DNA of 42,240 bases from an uncultured Clostridia bacterium. Its GTDB lineage: Bacteria; Bacillota; Clostridia; Christensenellales; Pumilibacteraceae. Positions 1 through 7,066 of this stretch are shown here, piece after piece. Numbering within the stretch: the stretch's first letter is position 1; the number at the start of each line of letters is the position of its first letter. Both the position numbers and the translations under genes were made by a program. The notes beneath the pieces were generated by a model, which made no database searches, had not been told where the DNA came from, and saw only the letters and a list, made by a program, of their open reading frames with translations. Where the stretch lies: the NCBI GenBank assembly GCA_947175195.1, contig CAMWLQ010000011.1, forward strand, positions 1-42,240, written 5' to 3'.

Positions 1-32
1 AATCATGGGTTCGAGTCCCGTTGGGGTCACCA
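1..32 (+). tRNA. 3' end of a tRNA gene (truncated by window edge)
   Basis: Only the last part of the gene is present. Bases 5-21 form a T arm: a five-pair stem (5-9 with 17-21, one G-T wobble) around the loop TTCGAGT. Bases 22-28 (TGGGGTC) are the 3' acceptor strand, A29 is the discriminator and CCA is encoded at 30-32. A hairpin terminator follows seven bases later. The anticodon lies outside the window, so the amino acid cannot be assigned. tRNA 3' ends are common integration sites, which matters because an AT-rich gene cluster follows. Confidence 0.88.
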
Positions 33-38
33 ACTGCG

Positions 39-75
39 AATAAATCCGAACACCCCTGTTCGGATTTATTTTTTG
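39..75 (+). terminator. Rho-independent terminator of the tRNA gene
   Basis: A perfect 14-base-pair stem (39-52 with 57-70) with a CCCC loop is followed by a run of T residues (69-74). It lies directly behind the tRNA CCA end and reads in the tRNA direction. Confidence 0.88.
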
Positions 76-267
76 TCCTATAAAATAAGTAGTCTTGAGA
101 TCGGCTCCCTTACAAGAGCATTATTGCCCACTATACAAGCCCACTTTGCAACCGAAGAAGGACAAAGAGAGTTTGCGGCGTGGCAAGCAGAAAGGCAACA
201 AAGACAACTGAATAAAAAATTGAATAACGAAAAGAATCCCGTTAGATTATATAGGGATAACCGTTGA
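73..267 (+). pseudogene. Small ORF fragment, probably the remnant of a mobile-element gene
   Basis: An open frame of about 64 codons, rich in Gln, Arg, Glu and Ala, with a helical-looking core (residues about 8-50) and a basic C-terminus. I do not recognise a family. The only near-5' start is a TTG inside the T tract of the tRNA terminator, with no ribosome binding site. The frame also stays open upstream through the terminator and the tRNA to the window edge. This fits a gene whose 5' part was lost at a recombination joint better than an intact small gene. It could be non-coding. Confidence 0.35.
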
Positions 268-373
268 AAAAGACGGAACAGAGAAACCGCCAAAGTGGAG
301 CGGGATATAAATGAACGAATTAAAGAGATAAAATGTATAAATGTTGGATCGAATAAGCTTAATCTAAATAACG

Positions 374-406
374 TTAAGGGCTACCGCAGTATGCGGTAGC
401 CCTTAA
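374..406 (-). terminator. Hairpin terminator at the end of the island operon
   Basis: A perfect 15-base-pair stem (374-388 with 392-406) with a GTA loop lies 32 bases past the stop codon of the last island gene. The T tract on the minus side is short and broken (TTAACGTTATTT). The stem is strong enough for termination and could act in both directions, separating the operon from the plus-strand fragment. Confidence 0.7.
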
Positions 407-438
407 TTTATACCATAATTTAAAATTAAGTATCATGT

Positions 439-987
439 TTAATGCATATCTAAAATACTTTGCATATTTTGCCATAATGCATCTATATTAGCATCGTTTA
501 TAATTGTAAAGTCAAAAAAATCGGGGTTATTTCTATAAAATCGCATAATTGCAGTATTACAATTAATTCTAGACATTTTTTCATTTTCTAGCGTGTTTCG
601 CTCGTAAAAAATTTCATTGATATCTTGTTCATTTGAATATATAAATATAGTTTTTACCTCTCCCTTATAATCTTTTTTCAATTTTTCTATAGTAGGAAAA
701 TCTGAACATATCAATAGGTGAATTTTATTTTCCTGTAAAGCTTTACTAATTTGCGACTTCTCAATAACATAAATATTGTCATATAATGAATAAACATAGT
801 AACTCTTTGGATTCAATAAACAATCATTAAGTGAATCCACGGAACATGTCAATATATCCAAATCATCAGATCTACGCATTCGATTTGTTCGTTTTACGTT
901 TATCGTGACATTAGGTCTATTTTCACATGCTAACCTAAGCAACGTTGTTTTTCCGGACCCTGACGGCCCCACTAAAATATATAACAT
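439..987 (-). CDS. Guanylate-kinase-like P-loop protein
   Basis: A 182-residue protein close to the usual size of guanylate kinase. Residues 7-14 form a Walker A loop (GPSGSGKT). Residues 32-39 (KRTNRMRR) sit where guanylate kinases have the nucleotide-binding TTRxxR motif and keep both arginines (R36, R39). A further segment near 72-95 resembles the YGT...L..G...hydrophobic-strand region, but the usual YG is YV and the GMP-binding acidic residues are not clear. It is therefore a P-loop kinase fold with doubtful GMP kinase activity. It is the last gene of the four-gene operon, 54 bases behind its neighbour, with only a weak ribosome binding site (AGGTAG). A housekeeping Gmk is unlikely given the divergence and context. 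Confidence 0.75.
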   Translation of the reverse strand: MLYILVGPSGSGKTTLLRLACENRPNVTINVKRTNRMRRSDDLDILTCSVDSLNDCLLNPKSYYVYSLYDNIYVIEKSQISKALQENKIHLLICSDFPTIEKLKKDYKGEVKTIFIYSNEQDINEIFYERNTLENEKMSRINCNTAIMRFYRNNPDFFDFTIINDANIDALWQNMQSILDMH

Positions 988-1041
988 AACGGGCTACCTA
1001 TACCTATATTTATTCCGTGACTAATAGAAATATTCCTATTT

Positions 1042-2199
1042 TTAATTGATTTTTGATTTGTATCCTATTTTTTGCAATGCCATTGTAACACGAGTTATTA
1101 AATCATCAATTTCATCAGGCTCATAAACATCATATTGGATACACTCATACCCACGTTCATCGAACTCAAGAGTTGTTGAGGAATCAGAAAAAAGAATAAC
1201 TGGTTTATTCAATGCCCGAGCATATCCTAATTCATAATAGCAATTAGGTCTATTGTCTGTTAAATCCGCAATAACAACTTCTGCATTATTTATTGCGCTA
1301 TAAATATTATCAACAATGGCGGTACTCCCATTTGAATATAACTGATCAACTCGGAAAGCTCGCATGCTTTCTCCATCTTTATTTATAATCCGCTTACAAC
1401 CTTCGCGATAAGCATATTGCGCTTTACGAAGAGAATCTTTATCTGCAAATGATGTTATGATAAATGCATCTTTAGTTTCTCGTGTAATCTTCGGAACCCG
1501 CATAAAAAAATACAATTGTTCTTTTAGGAATTCCAGTGCAAAATCTATCTCTTGTCTTTCTTTAAATTTATTCAGTATTACACCATCAAAAAAATCTGAA
1601 TTTTCATTAAAAACATTATCCAATTCCGAAATCTTTTTAATACGCAAGGAAAGATCTTCTTCGTCAGTCGCGCCATTCTTATATTTTCCATTTTGCCTTC
1701 TTTCAGTGATAAATTCTTTAATAAGCGGTAATGGCGCTGTAAACTTAAGGAATAATACCTTTACCGCACATGAAGTACTATAATCCTCTTTTATTTGCTT
1801 TATGACATCTAAATTATTGCAAATAATAAGATGTCGTTTACCTTGATTTAAAGCCTCATTAATTTGCTTTTTTTGTATTCCATAGGCTATTTTACCTAAA
1901 GCAGTTTTATATTGATAGTAAACGTATCCTTTTTCGCCATACGAAAAATTTTCATTAGCCGTTATCTCTGTTTCACCAATGTAATCTTCTTTTATATCTT
2001 TTTCACTAAGTCCACAAACCAATTCAATACCATCATAAAATCTCTGATGACGTGTTGTTCCTTTTGAATGAATTGATACCCATTTTTTAAATGCCGAATC
2101 CGCATTATTATTCGACAATATATCTACTATAGTAGTTTTGCCACAACCTGACGCACCATAAAGTATATATATTCCTTTTCCAGAACAATTATCTTGCAT
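1042..2199 (-). CDS. Guanylate-kinase-like domain fused to a nucleoside deoxyribosyltransferase/TIR-like domain
   Basis: A 385-residue two-domain protein. The N-terminal half has a Walker A loop at residues 15-22 (GASGCGKT), TTRHQR at 48-53 matching the guanylate kinase nucleotide-binding arginines, and AYGIQ near 105 matching the YGT region. The C-terminal part (about 243-375) has the pattern of the nucleoside 2-deoxyribosyltransferase and related TIR-like fold: IITSFADKD, then VVIADLTDNRPN at 308-319 and YYELGYARALNKPVIL at 321-336. E323 lies where the catalytic glutamate of deoxyribosyltransferases sits. In this superfamily such domains cleave N-glycosidic bonds of nucleotides or NAD. The fusion suggests nucleotide sensing coupled to a hydrolase effector (inference). 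The ribosome binding site is GAGGAAATT before ATG; the gap to the previous gene is 12 bases. Confidence 0.78.
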   Translation of the reverse strand: MQDNCSGKGIYILYGASGCGKTTIVDILSNNNADSAFKKWVSIHSKGTTRHQRFYDGIELVCGLSEKDIKEDYIGETEITANENFSYGEKGYVYYQYKTALGKIAYGIQKKQINEALNQGKRHLIICNNLDVIKQIKEDYSTSCAVKVLFLKFTAPLPLIKEFITERRQNGKYKNGATDEEDLSLRIKKISELDNVFNENSDFFDGVILNKFKERQEIDFALEFLKEQLYFFMRVPKITRETKDAFIITSFADKDSLRKAQYAYREGCKRIINKDGESMRAFRVDQLYSNGSTAIVDNIYSAINNAEVVIADLTDNRPNCYYELGYARALNKPVILFSDSSTTLEFDERGYECIQYDVYEPDEIDDLITRVTMALQKIGYKSKIN

Positions 2200-2211
2200 A
2201 ATTTCCTCGTA

Positions 2212-3528
2212 TTAATTGTATTTATCAGCTCTTAAGACATTAAAAATTTGATCAATTAGATCTTCTTGACTTGATTTTCCCTTGCCGATTTTAGTCTCAG
2301 CATAAATAATTGCGTGATTAAAAATATCAAATCTCCTAGAATATAACGAGAGTTCTTCATTAAAATCAACAGCTTTTACTCGTTTATTGGCATCAAGAGA
2401 CTTTTCCAAATATTCTTTTTCGCTTATTTGTGAATGGACATAAATTACAACTACTCTATTGCTAAACTTCTTCATAAGCTGGATAATTGCATCATAACCA
2501 CTCACAACAATAATTTGATGTCGATTTTTTATATGTTCAGAAATAGCATCAGTGTTTATACCATAATTAAATTGTTTTTTGGAATAATGAACACTACATT
2601 TTTCAATCCCATTTACATAGGAATCATTTAATATGAACTGAACATTATGGTCTGGATTGTCATAATCAAAGTCCCACTGAAAATAATGCTTCCAATTATA
2701 TTTTGAACCTTTCTTAGACAATTGCACCCTCGCTGCCTTTTCTTGACAGTCACTAATAGCATTAGGTGATGGGGTATATTGGCAAATCATTTCACTACCG
2801 TCATCTTCCTCTTGAGCTCGTGTGGTATATTTCGGAACCACATCTGCATCAAGCTTACCAAGATCCCGTACTGCTCGTATAATCTCATCTTTACCTGAGC
2901 CTGGGTTACCTACGATAACAAATAATTTTGGTCCTTGTTCTAATTGAACTTTTCTTGCTTTAACCCATATAACAAATTGTTTTAACTGCTCATCTAGTAA
3001 GGTGAAATCATCTTCTACAACATTCAATAATGTTTTATCGAATAGTTCTATGTTTTCTATGTATGACCTATATATTACGGTAGCTTTTTCAAAACGATTT
3101 CTATTTTCCTTTTTTGAAACATTCCCGCGCTCTTGAGATACCCTATCAAAATCTTTAAGTTGAGGAACTTTACGGAAATTGAATAAAGAGATAACTCTAC
3201 CCTTAAATAATTCTTTAACTTTACGAACTGCGCCAATATTATTTAACACTAAAATAGGAAAATTACCTTTTGATAACTCGGCATCAATAGAAATTTTTGC
3301 AATTCCACTACGAACTCCGTACTGCTGATAGGCTATATCGCATTCTTTTGGAAGACTTTCAACACAAATGACATCCGCATCATCATTATCTCTTGCAGGG
3401 CGCGTTGTATATTTCGGCATAAGAACAGGCTTAAATTCCGAATCAGCCAAAGATAGTAAGCGTTTAATAGCGGTACTTTTACCACTTATAGAAGCCCCGG
3501 TAATTGTTATTATGCAAGGTTCCATCAT
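2212..3528 (-). CDS. Tandem guanylate-kinase-like P-loop protein
   Basis: A 438-residue protein made of two guanylate-kinase-like halves. The first has Walker A GASISGKST at residues 11-19, PKYTTRPAR at 38-46 and YGV at about 70-72. The second has GNPGSGKD at 207-214, PKYTTRAQE at 232-240 and NYGI near 321-324. The second P-loop carries Asp214 where Ser or Thr normally coordinates magnesium, and the second arginine of its TTRxxR motif is replaced, so this half is probably catalytically weak or regulatory. The repeated PKYTTR shows that the halves are related, by internal duplication or fusion. The ribosome binding site AGGAG overlaps the stop of the preceding gene; initiation could be at either of two adjacent ATG codons. 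No housekeeping kinase has this layout. Confidence 0.75.
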   Translation of the reverse strand: MMEPCIITITGASISGKSTAIKRLLSLADSEFKPVLMPKYTTRPARDNDDADVICVESLPKECDIAYQQYGVRSGIAKISIDAELSKGNFPILVLNNIGAVRKVKELFKGRVISLFNFRKVPQLKDFDRVSQERGNVSKKENRNRFEKATVIYRSYIENIELFDKTLLNVVEDDFTLLDEQLKQFVIWVKARKVQLEQGPKLFVIVGNPGSGKDEIIRAVRDLGKLDADVVPKYTTRAQEEDDGSEMICQYTPSPNAISDCQEKAARVQLSKKGSKYNWKHYFQWDFDYDNPDHNVQFILNDSYVNGIEKCSVHYSKKQFNYGINTDAISEHIKNRHQIIVVSGYDAIIQLMKKFSNRVVVIYVHSQISEKEYLEKSLDANKRVKAVDFNEELSLYSRRFDIFNHAIIYAETKIGKGKSSQEDLIDQIFNVLRADKYN

Positions 3529-3535
3529 GATACTC

Positions 3536-5086
3536 CTAATTAAGCTGTTTAGCTAAATATTCAGAAAAGCCAATCAATTTATCCCACAATCCCTCTTTGC
3601 GCATTTCATCTATATCTGGAGACACCTTAAACTCTTCATATTCGCCATTTTTATTTTTGAATTTACCCATATTAATCATAGTAGATATTTCTTTTGGAGT
3701 TTTAAGCATATATTTAGAGTTATGCGAAAGTTTCTCTATGTCAAATTTATCAGATACGATGCCAACAAAAACATCTACAAACGCATCGACATCCTGTTTT
3801 TGTCCCGACGGCAACAATCGAGGCGAGAGGTGTGACTTTTTACTAAAACCATACTCAAACCTAAAATAATAGTATTCGTCACGTTTGGAAGAAATTATGT
3901 CATTTAAATTGATGCGCTTCTCCGGATCTGTTTGCCATTCTCCTAAAAAGATCATTTTATCTTCATTAGTTTTAATAAAATCTTTTATGCCATGTCCGCC
4001 CTGGGTAGCCATTTCATGTGTATAAAGTTCTTCGGCCATTTCTCGTGCTAAAGCTTTTGCTGTATCTATATCATGAGGAGCAACATGCCCCCCCACTGAT
4101 TTATCCCATAATCCTTGATTATCGCTTGCATTCTTTCCTCTTTGATGGATCAACATGCGCCCATCACGAGTAAAAATAAATCCCCATACAACTAATTTTT
4201 TTTGTTGAGGTGTTTCCAAAAATGATTTCCGCGGCAAAAGATGTAACGGTTCTCTTCCGTTATCTTCACCATTATTTGTATAAGATTGAATAACTTCTAA
4301 TTTATCTCTATTTTTTGTGAATTCAGTAGAATACTTTTTCCCACCTTTATCGCTTTCAAAATAAGCAAAGTAATCCTTTATCTCACTGTGCCAATCACTA
4401 GGTTTCGAATCCGTTGATTTTATAAAATCTTTTACATTAATGAAACGGGTTAAACTTAAAGAATAATAGTACTCAATAGTGCCATTGTCTAATACAATTT
4501 TTATTGCTGGAATTGTAAAAGCCGTATAGCACGTTCTTAAAATAAAACAATATTTGAAATCATTATTATCTCTATAATAATTTTCTAATTCTTTTTTCTT
4601 TTGTTTAACAGATGCCTTAATCTTTTCTACTACATCAATGCTATAAGACTTAATTTCAGATCCATCACGACCAAATGATATGGTTGCATTCTTATCAGCA
4701 TCATCCCACAAAGACCTCTCATACAATTTCAATTTCTCATCTACAACATCTTGAATTTGATCATCTACTGGTTCTAATGTTGTACATCCATATTCCTTTA
4801 ACTCTTTCCTTAAAGTATATACTTCGTCAATCTTAGAAGTATACTCACCATATAAAGCAATATCTTGATTGTTTACCTCTGGAATCTCAGATATCAATGC
4901 TTGACTATTTTGTATATAAGGAGCCTCACAAAATATCTCAAATATAAGGTCACCCTTTTTTATTCTATCTTTAAACCACTGTGCATTAGCCAAATCATTC
5001 CATAAATCAAATGCAACAGCGCTTACAACAACAACGCGCTTTGCTTTTTCGATTCTTTTCATAATCTCTATTTGAGTTGTCTTCAT
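3536..5086 (-). CDS. NUDIX hydrolase with an unrecognised N-terminal region
   Basis: A 516-residue protein, first gene of the island operon. Residues about 298-445 form a NUDIX domain: VVWGFIFTRDGRMLIHQR at 299-316, WDKSVGGHV at 327-335 and REMAEEL at 348-354. The metal-binding RExxEE core is intact. The spacing between GGHV and RE departs slightly from the strict GX5EX7REUXEEXGU pattern, and the usual first Glu is replaced by nearby Asp. NUDIX enzymes hydrolyse nucleoside diphosphates linked to another group. Residues 1-290 begin with a strand-turn-like RVVVVSAVAFDLWNDL segment and contain many aromatic and charged residues; I cannot assign a family. The start is supported by AAGGAGAT seven bases upstream. 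The context with three guanylate-kinase-like proteins points to nucleotide chemistry. Confidence 0.8.
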   Translation of the reverse strand: MKTTQIEIMKRIEKAKRVVVVSAVAFDLWNDLANAQWFKDRIKKGDLIFEIFCEAPYIQNSQALISEIPEVNNQDIALYGEYTSKIDEVYTLRKELKEYGCTTLEPVDDQIQDVVDEKLKLYERSLWDDADKNATISFGRDGSEIKSYSIDVVEKIKASVKQKKKELENYYRDNNDFKYCFILRTCYTAFTIPAIKIVLDNGTIEYYYSLSLTRFINVKDFIKSTDSKPSDWHSEIKDYFAYFESDKGGKKYSTEFTKNRDKLEVIQSYTNNGEDNGREPLHLLPRKSFLETPQQKKLVVWGFIFTRDGRMLIHQRGKNASDNQGLWDKSVGGHVAPHDIDTAKALAREMAEELYTHEMATQGGHGIKDFIKTNEDKMIFLGEWQTDPEKRINLNDIISSKRDEYYYFRFEYGFSKKSHLSPRLLPSGQKQDVDAFVDVFVGIVSDKFDIEKLSHNSKYMLKTPKEISTMINMGKFKNKNGEYEEFKVSPDIDEMRKEGLWDKLIGFSEYLAKQLN

Positions 5087-5118
5087 ATAATATCTCCTTA
5101 TATTTAAAATACTATTTC

Positions 5119-5134
5119 AAGCGGATAACCGCTT
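5119..5134. promoter_or_regulatory. Palindrome at the transcription start of the island operon
   Basis: AAGCGG-ATAA-CCGCTT is a perfect six-base-pair inverted repeat. It lies immediately downstream of the predicted transcription start (about 5136) and upstream of the ribosome binding site. It could be a repressor operator or a small 5' leader hairpin; no regulator gene is visible in the island. Confidence 0.5.
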
Positions 5135-5142
5135 ATATACGT

Positions 5143-5171
5143 ATAATAGCATATTTCGACAGATAATGCAA
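5143..5171 (-). promoter_or_regulatory. Sigma-A promoter of the NUDIX/guanylate-kinase-like operon
   Basis: On the minus strand, a -35 box TTGCAT (5166-5171) and a -10 box TATTAT (5143-5148) are separated by exactly 17 bases. The promoter lies about 57 bases upstream of the first start codon. It is the only strong promoter seen in front of the four genes. Confidence 0.75.
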
Positions 5172-5353
5172 GTCTTGAATCCTAATTTAGTCATTTATTG
5201 ATATAATTTGTAAAAATTGGTAATACACTTAGGTTTTCGTTGCTATACTAGATGTAATGGCGTTGTTTAGCCTATTCAGCATACTCTCATAATAAATGCA
5301 AACACACATCCTATCGATACAACTGTGTTCGGATAATTAACAGTCGGTTCACC
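5172..5353. other. Gene-free island edge with a decayed tRNA-end/terminator-like sequence
   Basis: No gene is visible between 5087 and 5506. From about 5289 the sequence resembles a worn copy of the tRNA terminator near the window start: AATAAATGCAAACAC at 5291-5305 against AATAAATCCGAACAC at 39-53, and TGTTCGGAT at 5326-5334 against 57-65. It is followed by GTCGGTTCACCA (5342-5353) in place of GTTGGGGTCACCA, and then by a real terminator. This could be the far attachment-site remnant of an element integrated at the tRNA. The similarity is short and interrupted, so confidence is limited. I see nothing else between 5172 and 5288. Confidence 0.35.
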
Positions 5354-5389
5354 AAAAATAGGTAAGCGAATAAATGCTTACCTATTTTT
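5354..5389 (+). terminator. Hairpin terminator behind the tRNA-end-like sequence
   Basis: A perfect 14-base-pair stem (5354-5367 with 5376-5389) with an eight-base loop ends in a T run on the plus strand and begins with an A run that would serve the minus strand. It starts one base after a CCA triplet, the same arrangement as the tRNA and terminator at positions 30-75. Confidence 0.75.
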
Positions 5390-5452
5390 ATTTATTCACT
5401 ATTCATTAATCATTACTCTGATTTTGCGGTGAATGCGATAACATCTTGCTAC

Positions 5453-5493
5453 AAAAAAGCTCTCATTGCGTATTGCAAAGGAGAGCTTTTTTT
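5453..5493 (-). terminator. Terminator of the giant surface protein operon
   Basis: A 12-base-pair stem (5453-5464 with 5481-5492) has A and T runs on both sides, so it can work in both directions. It lies 14 bases past the stop codon of the minus-strand gene ending at 5507. Confidence 0.85.
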
Positions 5494-5506
5494 ATTATTT
5501 ATCTAT

Positions 5507-7066
5507 TTACTTGTCGGTTGTGCCAAACGGGTTTTTGGCGGTGGTTTGCGTAATGCGGATGAGTCCGCGCTTGACGAGCGCGTCGTTCGACCTGTACGGC
5601 GAAGTGTAGTCGACCGGACGGCGTTCCGTCTTTGCCGCGCCGTTCTCTTGCATAACGATGTCGATAAGCTGCTTAGCGTAAGCGGTGCGTCTATCGCTCT
5701 TTATGCGGAACAGCAGCGGGGTTTTCCGTCGGCTTGCCGTTTCGGACATGTTCTCCACATTGTACTTGGAGTTGTCAAACCTGGTAGGATCGGCGGCGAG
5801 GTACAAGCACAGCGTCTTGCCGCGCACCGAAAACATTGCTACGGTCTTTCTGCCCATCGAATAGGTTTCGCGTTTCCAGCTGATGCGGTTTTTAACACCC
5901 TTGTATTGGAGTATGTAATTTTTCAGCTCGGAATAGCGTGCCTTAAGTGCATCGTCCGCCTGAATTATTCTTGCGGTAAAGCTGCGGTCGAACACCATTC
6001 TCCCCTCGGGAGTATCGAATTCGATGTCCTCCTCCTGCTCCTCTTCCTTGTCGGCGCCGCTACCCGTTGCCTCTCCATCCAGCGTGTCCTCGACGGTAAG
6101 CTCAGGCTCGGGCTCGGGCTCGAGCTCTGGCGCCTCGCCGAGCACTGCTATGCGCAAGTTGCCCGCAACAAACAATTCGTCGGGAGTACATTCGGAAAGA
6201 TCGACAGGCGTAATATCCGCTTTTTCGTCGAGCACCATTACGTTGACGTCGGCAAGCTGCAAAATCAGGTACTTGGCATTTTCCGTGCGCCGCGCCGAAG
6301 TAAGTTTGTACAGCATCGGCGTTTGCATAAACCGTTTTTTATCCGACTTGTCTATGCCGCGGTACTTTGTTTGCTCGTACTCCTTGGGATCGAGCGCAAA
6401 CGCTACGCACAGGGTTTTGCCGCGGAACAGCATAATGGCAAGCGTCTTTCGACCCTTGTATATGCGTTGTTGGCGGAAACTCGTTTTGATCTTTACGCCC
6501 TTAAACTGCTTAAACTCGGAAATCAGCTCGTTGTACCGCGCCTTGACCTCGTCGTCCGCCGCGCGCAGCTTGGCCTCAAAGCCCTGCGTATAGCGCACGT
6601 AGTAACGCTTGCGGTCGTACTCGTCGTCCATATAGCCGAGCTTGCGCCGCGTGTACTCCGACATATCGGCGACGGCAAGGATTTCGTTTTGCGTTATGTC
6701 CTCACCCTCGCTCGGCGTAGTTTCGGTCACTGCCGCCTCATCGTCGTCATCGTCGGTATCATCGCCCGCCTCGTCGGCGTCGTCGGTCATATCCTCTTCG
6801 GTTTCGTCATCGACGTCCTGCGCGTACATAACGGGCGCGCCCTTCATAAGCGAGCCGTCGTCAGTGATATTCTTTAAGTGCTGCAGCAGCTCGAGGCGCT
6901 TGTTTTGCAGCTGGCTTGTGCATAGCTTGCGCTCCTGCTTGCGCCTGTAAATCACGAATATCACGATATTGGCTGCAATAAGTAACCCGATAAGAACTCC
7001 GACGACTATCATTGCCGCCACCTGTCCGGGTGTAAAAATCGATCCCGATAAAAACATTGCGTTCAT
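5507..7066 (-). CDS. Membrane-anchored protein with two copies of an uncharacterised domain
   Basis: A 519-residue protein. One membrane helix (about 15-40) is followed by YRRKQERK, which predicts a cytoplasmic C-terminal part by the positive-inside rule. Residues 84-125 are strongly acidic and probably disordered. Two related domains follow at about 162-272 and 362-472, offset by exactly 200 residues. Shared features are ADD...KARY.EL, QFKGVK/QYKGVK, GRKT, RGKTLC, a DP motif and a TP..Y/F.. RR..YAK tail. A linker rich in acidic residues and EP repeats (311-348) separates them. I have the impression that similar domains occur in other clostridial proteins, but I know no function. The start overlaps the stop of the giant gene by one base (TAATG) with GGAGGAG upstream, so translation is coupled and the two proteins probably act together. 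Confidence 0.85.
   Translation of the reverse strand: MNAMFLSGSIFTPGQVAAMIVVGVLIGLLIAANIVIFVIYRRKQERKLCTSQLQNKRLELLQHLKNITDDGSLMKGAPVMYAQDVDDETEEDMTDDADEAGDDTDDDDDEAAVTETTPSEGEDITQNEILAVADMSEYTRRKLGYMDDEYDRKRYYVRYTQGFEAKLRAADDEVKARYNELISEFKQFKGVKIKTSFRQQRIYKGRKTLAIMLFRGKTLCVAFALDPKEYEQTKYRGIDKSDKKRFMQTPMLYKLTSARRTENAKYLILQLADVNVMVLDEKADITPVDLSECTPDELFVAGNLRIAVLGEAPELEPEPEPELTVEDTLDGEATGSGADKEEEQEEDIEFDTPEGRMVFDRSFTARIIQADDALKARYSELKNYILQYKGVKNRISWKRETYSMGRKTVAMFSVRGKTLCLYLAADPTRFDNSKYNVENMSETASRRKTPLLFRIKSDRRTAYAKQLIDIVMQENGAAKTERRPVDYTSPYRSNDALVKRGLIRITQTTAKNPFGTTDK

Noticed and set aside
439-987. Housekeeping guanylate kinase (gmk)
   Set aside because: The YG motif and acidic GMP-binding residues expected in Gmk are not clear, and it sits in an accessory-looking operon with related but divergent proteins.
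5429-6877. Plus-strand open frame of 482 codons opposite the duplicated-domain protein
   Set aside because: No ribosome binding site, no recognisable domain, it starts inside the terminator region, and the minus-strand frame has clear internal duplication.
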